Source: Porticoccus sp002390525 (GTDB lineage: Bacteria > Pseudomonadota > Gammaproteobacteria > Pseudomonadales > Porticoccaceae). From it: a stretch of DNA of 64,000 nt. The stretch lies in NCBI GenBank assembly GCA_943846655.1, contig OX044352.1, positions 310,001-374,000 on the forward strand, read 5' to 3'. Within the stretch, counting starts at the first letter, position 1; each line of letters opens with the position of its first letter. Below, piece after piece: positions 1 to 8,010 of the stretch. The notes under the pieces are model-generated. The model made no database searches. It saw only the letters and a list, made by a program, of their open reading frames with translations, and was not told the DNA's origin. Made by a program: the position numbers and the translations under genes.

Positions 1-366
1 TTATTAAAAGAGTTTCATCTTTCTCATATTCGAGATTCTATAGGTCTCAGTCTTTCTGGGGGCGAGCGCCGAAGAGTGGAAATTGCCAGAGCTCTGGCTA
101 CAGAACCGGACTTCATTCTGCTCGATGAACCTTTTGCTGGAGTGGATCCAATTTCAGTAAATGAAATAAAACAAATTATACGTCAACTTAAAAGTAAAAA
201 TATCGGTGTTTTAATCACTGACCACAATGTTCGCGAAACACTCGATATCTGTGAGCATGCTTACATTGTAGGCGAAGGCAAAGTTATCGCAGAGGGGGCG
301 GCTTCAGCAATAATAGCCAACCAACAGGTTCGAGATATATATTTAGGCGAAGACTTCGTACTTTAA
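1..366 (+). CDS. lptB: LPS export ABC transporter ATP-binding protein LptB (3' part)
   Basis: Cytoplasmic ATPase of the LptB2FG extractor, which pulls lipopolysaccharide out of the inner membrane. Seen: the frame is open from base 1, so the gene starts before the window. The ABC signature LSGGERRR lies near bases 55-78, followed by Walker B FILLDEP with the D-loop, and the H-loop region ITDHNVRET. It ends GEDFVL, typical of LptB C-termini. The Walker A half is off the window. Known: lptB directly precedes rpoN in many gammaproteobacteria, as here. The identity is strong because signature and context agree. Confidence 0.93.
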   Translation, partial: LLKEFHLSHIRDSIGLSLSGGERRRVEIARALATEPDFILLDEPFAGVDPISVNEIKQIIRQLKSKNIGVLITDHNVRETLDICEHAYIVGEGKVIAEGAASAIIANQQVRDIYLGEDFVL

Positions 367-439
367 ATAGGGAATTAAAACTCTTATACACTCAAATCTC
401 CAATAACTCAGTCAAACATTCAACTATTAAATTATTCAA

Positions 440-463
440 TGGCACAATATTTGCCTGTATAAT
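440..463 (+). promoter_or_regulatory. Sigma-54 type -24/-12 element overlapping a TATAAT box, in front of rpoN
   Basis: Seen: TGGCAC-N5-TTGC, with GG at 441-442 and GC at 453-454, exactly 10 bases apart, matches the sigma-54 consensus at every core base. A perfect TATAAT follows at 458-463, with only a poor -35 (TTCAAT at 435-440). Either promoter would start transcription at about 466-471, only a few bases before the rpoN ATG at 473. Inference: autoregulated and/or sigma-70 expression of rpoN from an almost leaderless transcript. Confidence 0.6.
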
Positions 464-472
464 GATCTTATT

Positions 473-1867
473 ATGTTGAAGTCAAAATTATCAATCAATA
501 TTTCACAAAAGCTGAAAATGACCCCCCAGCTTCAGCAAGCTATAAGTATACTTCAGCTTTCCTCATTGGAATTATCTCAGGAAGTTCAACAAAAATTGTA
601 CGATAATCCACTTTTAGAACTCGAGGAGGACGAAGAAGACTTGGAAAAAGAATCAACTACAGAAATTTGGGATGAAACATTTATAGATACATTTAAACTC
701 GCAAATAAACTGGATCATTCTCATGAGCCTAAAAATAATAATGGGATTATAGCTGAACATAAAGATTATGAGGCTGTCGATCCAAGCGGTGGATCCTTAA
801 GTGATTATTTAGTTTCTCAGCTACATTTAGTTACTCTTTCCGATATTGAATTTATAATAGGTATTAGTATAATCGATTCAATTGATAGTAAGGGTATGCT
901 CATTTCTCCTCTCGAAGATATTCAGGAGAGTATGGGATATTCAGTCACTCTGGAAGAAATTCATGGTGTATTAAATAAAATACAACAATTTGATCCTCCA
1001 GGTGTAGGTGCTATAAATGTATCTGAGTCCTTAGTAATTCAGCTCGACCAACTCCCAAAAAACACAAAGTATGTTGAAATAGCCAAAGAACTGGTTTCAA
1101 ATCATTCAGAATTACTGAGGAAGCATGATAAACCGCAAATAAAAAAAATCACCGGTTATACGCTCTCAGTTATTGAAAAAGTATTATCGCTATTGAAGAC
1201 CCTATCTCCTTATCCAGGAAACAATTGGAATAATGATCCGATTGAATATGTAATACCAGATGTCAAAGCTTTTAAACTTAATGGATCCTGGCATGTGGCA
1301 TTAAATACCGACGTGTTACCAAAATTAAACATTAATTCTGAGTACGAAAAGTTAATAAAACGCGGTAACCATGGTGAAGACAATGACTTTATCAAAAAAA
1401 ACTTGAATGAAGCTAAATGGCTAATTCAAAGTATAGAGAATAGGAATGAGACTCTGTTAAAGGTTGCTTCATCTATTGTCAAAGAGCAAAAAGATTTTTT
1501 TGAAAAAGGAACGGAAAGTATGAAGTCGATGGTCTTAAAGGACATAGCTGATAAATTGAATCTTCATGAATCTACTGTATCTCGTATAACTTCTCAAAAA
1601 TATATTTCGACCCCACTAGGGGTATTCGAACTCAAATATTTTTTTTCTAGTAACATTAAAACAACTAATGGAGAGGAGTTTTCATCTATAGCAATTCGCG
1701 CTATTCTAAAAAAACTGATCGATGAAGAATCTGCAACACGCCCTTTGAGTGATAGCAAGCTAGGATTCTTGCTCAATGATATGGGGATAAATATTGCGCG
1801 TCGTACAGTTGCCAAATATAGGGAGGGTATGGGCATTGTTTCGTCGAGCGAAAGGAAGCATATTTAA
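473..1867 (+). CDS. rpoN: RNA polymerase sigma-54 factor RpoN
   Basis: Sigma factor that directs RNA polymerase to -24/-12 promoters and needs AAA+ activators such as NtrC. Seen: 464 residues, close to the usual 460-480. The N-terminal region I is Gln/Leu-rich (MTPQLQQAISILQLSSLELSQ), an acidic region II follows near residues 45-75, and the C-terminal RpoN box reads ARRTVAKYRE. The ATG at 473 has no Shine-Dalgarno sequence and lies right behind predicted promoter elements, so it may be leaderless or coupled to lptB. It heads the hpf-ptsN-rapZ-ptsO operon. Its likely targets in this window are the glnA and amt promoters. Confidence 0.98.
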   Translation: MLKSKLSINISQKLKMTPQLQQAISILQLSSLELSQEVQQKLYDNPLLELEEDEEDLEKESTTEIWDETFIDTFKLANKLDHSHEPKNNNGIIAEHKDYEAVDPSGGSLSDYLVSQLHLVTLSDIEFIIGISIIDSIDSKGMLISPLEDIQESMGYSVTLEEIHGVLNKIQQFDPPGVGAINVSESLVIQLDQLPKNTKYVEIAKELVSNHSELLRKHDKPQIKKITGYTLSVIEKVLSLLKTLSPYPGNNWNNDPIEYVIPDVKAFKLNGSWHVALNTDVLPKLNINSEYEKLIKRGNHGEDNDFIKKNLNEAKWLIQSIENRNETLLKVASSIVKEQKDFFEKGTESMKSMVLKDIADKLNLHESTVSRITSQKYISTPLGVFELKYFFSSNIKTTNGEEFSSIAIRAILKKLIDEESATRPLSDSKLGFLLNDMGINIARRTVAKYREGMGIVSSSERKHI

Positions 1868-1907
1868 AATTTACTATTTGTTTAAATAAGGATAAATGGA
1901 GAATCAT

Positions 1908-2195
1908 ATGCAATTAAATATAAGCGGCCACCATTTAGATGTAACAGACCCAATAAAAAGCTATATAACCAATAAGCTAGGAAAATTGGAACGTCATTGC
2001 GACCATATAAGTACCATTAATGCTATCGTTTCGGTCGATAAGCTGTTGCAAAAAGCGGAGGCTACTATTCATGTAAAAGGAGCAGATATATTTGCTGCAG
2101 CAGAGCATGAGGACCTTTATGCGGCTATAGATATATTAGAGGATAAGCTCGATCGTCAACTTATCAAATATAAGGAAAAAAACCGTGGAAGATAA
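1908..2195 (+). CDS. hpf: Ribosome hibernation promoting factor HPF
   Basis: Small protein that binds the 30S decoding region and helps form inactive 100S ribosomes in stationary phase. Seen: about 95 residues starting MQLNISGHHLDVTDPIK, the same length and opening as the short HPF of enteric bacteria, with no long C-terminal domain. An in-frame ATG lies 12 bases upstream (1896), but GGAG at 1898-1901 is correctly spaced for 1908, so I chose the later start. It sits 40 bases after rpoN and 6 bases before ptsN, as in the classic rpoN operon. Confidence 0.93.
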   Translation: MQLNISGHHLDVTDPIKSYITNKLGKLERHCDHISTINAIVSVDKLLQKAEATIHVKGADIFAAAEHEDLYAAIDILEDKLDRQLIKYKEKNRGR

Positions 2196-2201
2196 TTAAA
2201 A

Positions 2202-2669
2202 ATGAAGCTATCAGACTTACTTCCAATTGAGAATATATCCATTAATATTGATGGGAATAGCAAAAAAAAGGTTCTAGAGAATCTTTCAATATATATTTCT
2301 GGTTTAGCTGAAGGAGCTAGTTCAGAAAAAATATATCGGAGTCTACAAGCAAGAGAGCGCCTAGGAACAACTGCGATAGGTGACGGCATAGCAATCCCTC
2401 ATTGTAGAATTGCTGAATTAAAAGAAATTACTGTAGCCTTTTTTAGGCTAAATAACTCTATAGATTTTGGCTCTGATGATAGAATTTTGGTTGATTTAAT
2501 ATTTGTCTTAATTGTTCCTGATCAGCAGGATGAGCTTCATTTAAATGCTTTGTCCCTAATTGCAGGTGTGCTTCAAGATAAAAAAAGATGTATAGCTATT
2601 CGTGAAGCTGGATCGAAGCAAGCACTTCACCGGATATTAGCAAATAGTGGTAACTGGAGTGAAAAATGA
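2202..2669 (+). CDS. ptsN: Nitrogen PTS enzyme IIA-Ntr
   Basis: Terminal phosphate acceptor of the nitrogen phosphotransferase system (PtsP-PtsO-PtsN). It regulates rather than transports, commonly affecting potassium and nitrogen or carbon balance. Seen: 155 residues, one EIIA mannitol/fructose-type domain. The phosphorylatable His is His67 in AIPHCRI, in the context GDGIAIPH typical of the family. The stop overlaps the rapZ start by 4 bases (ATGA), so translation is probably coupled. Its partner NPr is encoded at 3549-3830; the EI-Ntr gene ptsP is not in the window. Confidence 0.96.
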   Translation: MKLSDLLPIENISINIDGNSKKKVLENLSIYISGLAEGASSEKIYRSLQARERLGTTAIGDGIAIPHCRIAELKEITVAFFRLNNSIDFGSDDRILVDLIFVLIVPDQQDELHLNALSLIAGVLQDKKRCIAIREAGSKQALHRILANSGNWSEK

Positions 2670-3526
2670 GATTAGTGATTGTTAGTGGGCGCTCTGGATC
2701 TGGTAAGAGTACAGCATTGAAAATGTTGGAAGACGCTGGTTTTTCTTGTATAGATAATCTTCCTGTAAAACTCCTCACAGGTTTATTTGAGCACGCATCG
2801 GGTGCTAAAGAAGGGATAAAGCAAAATAATCTAGCGGTAGGGATAGATGCTAGAAGCCTAACTAATGATTTAATACAATTACCAGAAATTTTAAATAATC
2901 TTAAAAGTTATGGTGTTAGTTATGAAATAGTGTTTCTTGATGCATCTGATGAGGTCCTCATACAGCGCTTTAGTGAAACAAAAAGAAAACATCCATTGAG
3001 TTCAATCAGTATAGCAATAAAAGAGGCAATTGAAATAGAGGGCGCTATGTTGGACCCAATATCAACTTTAGCTGACAGAAAAATTGATACAAGCAACATG
3101 AATCCTCACCAGTTAAGATCTGTTGTCAGAAAACAATTAATTCCTAGTAGTGAAAATAATATGTCAATTTTATTTGAATCTTTTGCATTCAAGCACGGGG
3201 TTCCTATTGACGCAGACTTTGTTTTTGATGTTAGGTGTTTACCAAATCCATATTGGGATGTCAGGTTACGAAAATTTAATGGTAACGAAAAAGCTATCAT
3301 CAATTTTTTTAAGGGTGAAAAAGAAGTTTCTAAAATGCTTACATCTATCGCTAATTTTTTACAGATGTGGCTTCCAAGATTTCTAAAAGATAATAGAAGC
3401 TATGTCACTATTGGTATTGGTTGCACTGGTGGTCATCATCGCTCTGTTTATATAAGCAATATGCTTAAAGAGATATTTATTAAGGATTATGCTAACACTC
3501 AAACATGGCATAGAGAGCTTAACTAA
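2666..3526 (+). CDS. rapZ: RNase adapter protein RapZ
   Basis: Nucleotide-binding RNA-binding protein. In Escherichia coli it guides RNase E to the GlmZ small RNA and so controls glucosamine-6-phosphate synthase. Seen: 286 residues; Walker A GRSGSGKS at residues 8-15, and the conserved C-terminal block GIGCTGGHHRSV. Length and both motifs fit the family (formerly YvcJ/YhbJ). It overlaps ptsN by 4 bases and lies just upstream of ptsO. Whether the GlmY/GlmZ circuit exists in this organism cannot be seen here. Confidence 0.95.
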   Translation: MRLVIVSGRSGSGKSTALKMLEDAGFSCIDNLPVKLLTGLFEHASGAKEGIKQNNLAVGIDARSLTNDLIQLPEILNNLKSYGVSYEIVFLDASDEVLIQRFSETKRKHPLSSISIAIKEAIEIEGAMLDPISTLADRKIDTSNMNPHQLRSVVRKQLIPSSENNMSILFESFAFKHGVPIDADFVFDVRCLPNPYWDVRLRKFNGNEKAIINFFKGEKEVSKMLTSIANFLQMWLPRFLKDNRSYVTIGIGCTGGHHRSVYISNMLKEIFIKDYANTQTWHRELN

Positions 3527-3548
3527 AACGAAGTATTTTATATTTGAT

Positions 3549-3830
3549 ATGCATAAATCAATACAAACAAAATTAACTATCCTAAATAAACTTGGTCTAC
3601 ACGCTCGTGCAGCTGCAAAACTTGCAGCAACAGCAAGCAGATATAGCTCTGTGATTATGGTAGGCACTAAAGCTGGTAAGCTTATAGATGCTAAAAGCGT
3701 CATGTCCCTGTTATTACTAGCAGCAAATAATGGGACAACTCTATATTTTGACATAAAGGGAAGTGATGCGGAAAACGCGTATGAAGCCCTTAAGAACCTA
3801 ATAGCTAATAAATTTGATGAAGAAAAGTAA
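3549..3830 (+). CDS. ptsO: Phosphocarrier protein NPr
   Basis: HPr-like phosphocarrier of the nitrogen PTS, passing phosphate from EI-Ntr to EIIA-Ntr. Seen: about 93 residues from the Met at 3549. The phosphorylated His is His18 in LGLHARAAAKLA, and DAKSVMSLL is the second conserved block. The frame is also open upstream, where it would overlap the end of rapZ from 3489, but that adds 20 residues foreign to the family. I therefore chose 3549, although no good Shine-Dalgarno sequence is visible there. It closes the rpoN operon. Confidence 0.92.
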   Translation: MHKSIQTKLTILNKLGLHARAAAKLAATASRYSSVIMVGTKAGKLIDAKSVMSLLLLAANNGTTLYFDIKGSDAENAYEALKNLIANKFDEEK

Positions 3831-3936
3831 TAAAAATCTTACTTAAGAACATGCAATCACTACTATAAATTTCTAATACTCATCTATAAACTACTAGTCA
3901 TACATAAGATCAATAAGGTTTATTAGGGACATTCCC

Positions 3937-5295
3937 ATGCAGGGGTATAATAACCAAGACGCTCAAATGTCACAACTTACTAGAATTCAAGAATTAATGG
4001 ATTCTAGTGATGTTCGCTCACTTAGCTATATGCTAAATAATTTAATGCCTGCTGATATCGCTCATCAAATCGAGTCCGCCCCCCCTAAAGTACGCAGAGT
4101 CCTGTGGGGTTTAATTGATAAAGAGCTCGAGGGTTTAGTGATAGGCGAGCTTAGTGAAGAACTGAGTGGTGAAATTCTACAAGAGATGGAGAGTCATGAG
4201 GTCGCGTCCATCACACAAGGTTTAGATCCTGATGATATAGCTGATATTCTTCAACAACTACCTGAAAAATTTATTCCTGAGGTATTACAAGCAATGCGTG
4301 AACAGGATCGATTAAGGGTCGAGAGCGTTCTTAATTTTGCAGAGGATACCGCCGGTGGTTTGATGAATACAGATACAATCACTGTTCGACCTGATATAAC
4401 TTTAGATGTTGTTTTACGCTATCTCCGTCGCCATGAAGAATTACCGAGTATCACTGATAATATATTTGTTGTTGATAGAAAAGATTCTCTCTTAGGAATT
4501 TTGCCTCTTAGTAAGTTACTTACATCTAGCCCGAATATTACAGCTCGAGAAATTATGGTCACCAGAATTGATAGTATTTTTGCAGATATGGAAGATTCTG
4601 AGGTAGCACGATTATTTAAAAAAAATGATTGGGTATCTGCTCCAGTAATAGATCAAAAAAATAAATTACTGGGGCGCATCACAATTGATGATGTTGTAGA
4701 TGTAATAAGTGAAGAAGCAGATCATTCATTATTAAGTTTAGCGGGGTTAAGTGATGAAGAGGGGACATTCACTTCTATTAGTCGTTCTGCCCCTAGGAGA
4801 GCTGTCTGGCTCGGTGTTAACCTGCTAACAGCAATTTTAGCGTCTTCTGTAATTAATATTTTTGAAGATACAATCGAAAAAGTTGTAACACTTGCTATTC
4901 TGATGCCAATTGTAGCCAGTATGGGTGGAGTTGCAGGTAGTCAAACACTTACAGTCGTGGTCAGAGGAATGGCACTTGGGCAGATTAATAGAAGTAATTT
5001 GAACTGGCTTCTTAGCAAAGAATTCACGGTAGGCGCACTCAACGGAATGGTCTGGGCAATTGTTATGGGTGGCGTTGCGGCCTTATGGTTTGATGATCTA
5101 CTCATTGCTATAATTATTAGTGCAGCTATGGCTATAAATCTTATTGTTGCAGCAGTTGCAGGAGCCATACTTCCAGTAATACTGAAATCCTTCAAGATCG
5201 ACCCAGCTTTAGCTGGAACTGTTGCATTAACAACAATTACTGATGTGGTAGGATTTTTATCCTTTTTAGGTCTAGCTACTCTATTCTATGGTTGA
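3937..5295 (+). CDS. mgtE: Magnesium transporter MgtE
   Basis: Homodimeric inner-membrane Mg2+ channel gated by cytoplasmic magnesium. Seen: 452 residues. The helical N domain spans roughly residues 25-130 (repeats such as LSEELSGEILQEM and DDIADILQQLP). Two CBS domains cover about 135-260, and five membrane helices lie between about 285 and 450, including MGGVAGSQTLTVVVRG. AGGGA-like AGGGAC sits 7 bases before the ATG. It stands alone between the rpoN operon and darP, 6 bases upstream of the latter. No magnesium-sensing leader is obvious in the 106-base gap before it. Confidence 0.95.
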   Translation: MQGYNNQDAQMSQLTRIQELMDSSDVRSLSYMLNNLMPADIAHQIESAPPKVRRVLWGLIDKELEGLVIGELSEELSGEILQEMESHEVASITQGLDPDDIADILQQLPEKFIPEVLQAMREQDRLRVESVLNFAEDTAGGLMNTDTITVRPDITLDVVLRYLRRHEELPSITDNIFVVDRKDSLLGILPLSKLLTSSPNITAREIMVTRIDSIFADMEDSEVARLFKKNDWVSAPVIDQKNKLLGRITIDDVVDVISEEADHSLLSLAGLSDEEGTFTSISRSAPRRAVWLGVNLLTAILASSVINIFEDTIEKVVTLAILMPIVASMGGVAGSQTLTVVVRGMALGQINRSNLNWLLSKEFTVGALNGMVWAIVMGGVAALWFDDLLIAIIISAAMAINLIVAAVAGAILPVILKSFKIDPALAGTVALTTITDVVGFLSFLGLATLFYG

Positions 5296-5301
5296 TTATT
5301 T

Positions 5302-5832
5302 ATGTCTGAAAATATTTATGCTAGCTCTAGTATGTCGCTAAAATTGTTAAAAGAGCCTAAAAAAAGCAAATCGATGCTCAAAAAAGAAATGCTTAATCTG
5401 CAAAAAATTGGATCAGATCTTGTCAATTTACCTCCCAAGAAACTATCTAGGATAGAAATATCAGACGATCTCAATGAAGCAATTATGCTCGCCAAAAAAA
5501 TAAAAAGTCGAGAGGGAAAAAGAAGGCAAATCCAGCATATTGGCAAAATAATGAGGTCCGCTGATATAGATAAAATTCTAATGGGGCTTAAAATTTTTGA
5601 TCAAGAAAGTGTGATTTATCGCCGCCAGAAGATAACCATTGAAAAATGGATAAAGAGGCTAACTTTAGAGGGAGATAAAGCAATTGACGATATATTGATC
5701 GCATTACCAAAAATAGACAGGAAACATTTACGACAATTGATTAGACAAGCAAAAAAAGTGGTCTCAAAAGAAAAATCTAAAAGCGCAAATGAAAAAATAT
5801 TTTCATATTTAATAAAATTTAGGTTTTATTAG
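5302..5832 (+). CDS. darP: Ribosome biogenesis protein DarP (YjgA, DUF615)
   Basis: Small basic protein that in Escherichia coli binds late 50S precursors and promotes subunit maturation. Seen: 176 residues, rich in Lys/Arg, all-helical. Family blocks include REGKRRQIQHIGKIMRS near residue 75 and LPKIDRKHLRQLIRQAKK near residue 135. The N-terminus lacks the long acidic stretch of the enteric protein. It begins 6 bases after mgtE and its last 4 bases overlap the end of the convergent typA, so no terminator fits between them. Confidence 0.88.
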   Translation: MSENIYASSSMSLKLLKEPKKSKSMLKKEMLNLQKIGSDLVNLPPKKLSRIEISDDLNEAIMLAKKIKSREGKRRQIQHIGKIMRSADIDKILMGLKIFDQESVIYRRQKITIEKWIKRLTLEGDKAIDDILIALPKIDRKHLRQLIRQAKKVVSKEKSKSANEKIFSYLIKFRFY

Positions 5833-7640
5833 AGCTTAGGCGCTCGTTTGCGCTCGTTTTCTTTCAATAACTTTTTACGTATTCGAACTGATTTCGGTGT
5901 CACCTCCACCAATTCATCGTCTTCTATAAATTCCAACGCTTGCTCTAAACTGTGATTAATAGGGGGAGATAGAACCAAATTCTCATCTGTGCCAGCAGCT
6001 CGAATATTAGTTAGTTGTTTTGCTTTTGTTGGATTAACAGGTAAATCATTACTTCGGGCATGAAGTCCAATGACTTGACCCTCATAAACCTCAACACCAT
6101 GACCAAGAAAAAGGCGACCTCTTTCTTGAAGATTGAATAACGCATAAGCCAAGGTTTTTCCTTTTACCATAGAAACTAAAACACCGTTTTGTCTTTTAGC
6201 TAAATCTCCTTGTTTTGTTGGAGCATAGCGATCAAATATACTAGTCATTATACCTGATCCACTTGTCATGGTTAAAAATTGAGACCGAAACCCAATTAAT
6301 CCTCTGGAAGGAATAGTAAATTCTAATCGTACACGCCCTTTCCCATCTAGTTCCATATTTCCGAGTTCAGCTCTACGATTTCCGAATTCTTCCATAACAG
6401 AACCTTGGTGTTGTTCTTCAATATCAACCATTACTAGCTCGTAAGGCTCTAGTATCTGGCCGTCAACTTCTTTTTTTATAACCTCTGGGCGCGATACTCC
6501 TAGCTCAAAACCTTCTCTACGCATATTTTCAATCAATACTGATAGATGAAGCTCGCCACGCCCAGAGACTATAAATTTATCTGGTGTATCACCTTCTAAA
6601 ACTCTCAAAGCTACGTTATGTATTAACTCTTGTTCGAGTCTTTCTTTTATATTACGGGAAGTAACAAATTTTCCTTCAAGCCCAGCGAAGGGTGAATTGT
6701 TTACCTGAAATGTCATGCTTACTGTTGGCTCATCAACAGTGAGAGGAGAAAGGGCTTCGGGTTTATCTAGGCTACATAAAGTATCAGATATATTGAGCTT
6801 ATCAATTCCAGTAACGCATACAATTTCTCCAGCTTGCGCTTCAGCTACATCCACTCTCTCAAGACCGCTATATCCCATTACTTGGAGCACTTTCCCTTTT
6901 CTTGAATTTTCGTTGCTTTCTACTATAAGGACTTGCTCATTGGGTTTTAAGATTCCACGAGTTATTCGACCAATTCCAATGACTCCGACATAACTATTAT
7001 AGTCCAAAGCACTTATTTGCATTTGCAATGGACCATCCATATTAACTTTTGGTGGATGAACCTCATCAATAATCATTTGCAATAAAGGGGTCATGTCCTC
7101 TGCTAAAGACTCAGGTTCAATACCAGCAACTCCATTTAATGCGGAAGCAAACATTATTGGAAAATCCATTTGATCGTCAGTCGCCCCTAAACGATCAAAT
7201 AGATCGAATACTTGATCTACAACCCAATGTGGTCTTGCTCCAGGACGATCAACTTTATTTACAACGAGAATTGGGCTTAATCCTTGTTCAAATGCTTTTT
7301 GCGTGACAAATCGAGTCTGAGGCATTGGACCATCGACAGCATCAACAAGAAGGAGAACCGAGTCTACCATTGAAAGGACTCTTTCGACTTCCCCTCCAAA
7401 ATCAGCATGACCTGGTGTATCAACTATATTTATATTGAAACCATTCCATCTTATAGCTGTATTTTTAGCTAAAATTGTTATTCCGCGTTCTCTTTCTTGA
7501 TCGTTTGAATCCATTATTCTCTCTGAATCCATATCCTTACGGTCAAGCGTGCCTGACTGTTTAAGTAACTTATCTACTAAAGTGGTCTTACCATGATCCA
7601 CATGGGCGATAATAGCTATATTACGAAGATTTTCGATCAC
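5829..7640 (-). CDS. typA: Ribosome-binding GTPase TypA/BipA
   Basis: Translational GTPase related to EF-G that binds the 70S ribosome under stress and aids 50S assembly at low temperature. Seen: 603 residues, the normal length. The P-loop is AHVDHGKTTL near residue 12, switch II reads DTPGHADFGGEV, and the guanine-specificity motif is NKVD. The start is GTG at 7640, with AGGAT about 8 bases upstream in reading direction. A TATAAT-like -10 lies on the minus strand at 7678-7673, but no good -35 accompanies it. It converges on darP with a 4-base overlap. Confidence 0.97.
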   Translation of the reverse strand: MIENLRNIAIIAHVDHGKTTLVDKLLKQSGTLDRKDMDSERIMDSNDQERERGITILAKNTAIRWNGFNINIVDTPGHADFGGEVERVLSMVDSVLLLVDAVDGPMPQTRFVTQKAFEQGLSPILVVNKVDRPGARPHWVVDQVFDLFDRLGATDDQMDFPIMFASALNGVAGIEPESLAEDMTPLLQMIIDEVHPPKVNMDGPLQMQISALDYNSYVGVIGIGRITRGILKPNEQVLIVESNENSRKGKVLQVMGYSGLERVDVAEAQAGEIVCVTGIDKLNISDTLCSLDKPEALSPLTVDEPTVSMTFQVNNSPFAGLEGKFVTSRNIKERLEQELIHNVALRVLEGDTPDKFIVSGRGELHLSVLIENMRREGFELGVSRPEVIKKEVDGQILEPYELVMVDIEEQHQGSVMEEFGNRRAELGNMELDGKGRVRLEFTIPSRGLIGFRSQFLTMTSGSGIMTSIFDRYAPTKQGDLAKRQNGVLVSMVKGKTLAYALFNLQERGRLFLGHGVEVYEGQVIGLHARSNDLPVNPTKAKQLTNIRAAGTDENLVLSPPINHSLEQALEFIEDDELVEVTPKSVRIRKKLLKENERKRAPKL

Positions 7641-7818
7641 AATTCTGATCCTAGATTTACAAGAAAGACGGCATTATACTGATCAAGATAGTTTGGAGAT
7701 AGCTAAATGCTTGCAAAATCAAATTTAATTTTGACCAACTTAGTAATTACCGATGTAGCTAGAAACTTAGTCTATAGTGAAGATATAAATAAAATGTTTT
7801 ACTTCATAAAATAAAAAA

Positions 7819-7835
7819 TGCACCATAAAGGTTAA
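7819..7835 (+). promoter_or_regulatory. NtrC binding site 1 upstream of glnA
   Basis: Seen: TGCACC-N5-GGTTAA, a full left half and partial right half of the NtrC consensus TGCACC-N5-GGTGCA. It lies about 110 bases upstream of the -24/-12 promoter, a usual enhancer distance. The centre-to-centre distance to site 2 is 39 bases. Confidence 0.68.
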
Positions 7836-7857
7836 TTTTAACTATATAAATCTACTT

Positions 7858-7874
7858 TGCACCATTAAAGTGCA
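7858..7874 (+). promoter_or_regulatory. NtrC binding site 2 upstream of glnA
   Basis: Seen: TGCACCATTAAAGTGCA, a 17-base palindrome one base away from the ideal NtrC operator. Known: paired NtrC sites of this kind form the enhancer of glnA in enteric bacteria. NtrC itself is encoded at 10633-12042. Confidence 0.82.
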
Positions 7875-7925
7875 TATATAAACTAAATTACACCCTTGAA
7901 CAGCCATAATTGGTGTTTATATTTC

Positions 7926-7942
7926 TGGTATAATTATTGCAT
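7926..7942 (+). promoter_or_regulatory. Sigma-54 promoter of glnA
   Basis: Seen: TGGTATAATTATTGCAT, with GG at 7927-7928 and GC at 7939-7940 separated by exactly 10 bases, matching the TGGYAYR-N4-TTGCW pattern. Transcription would start near 7951-7953. That rules out an in-frame ATG at 7951 and supports the glnA start at 8011. The 7641-8010 gap holds nothing else I can identify beyond the two NtrC sites and the typA leader. Confidence 0.82.
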
Positions 7943-8010
7943 TATAATTAATGATAAAAATTATTTTTAGTTTCAGCAGTTCAAGTACTTATATAAATTT
8001 GGAGAATAAA

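Noticed and set aside
7951..8010. Upstream in-frame ATG that would lengthen GlnA by 20 residues.
   Set aside because: It coincides with the predicted transcription start of the sigma-54 promoter and has no ribosome site. The known GlnA N-terminus begins at 8011.
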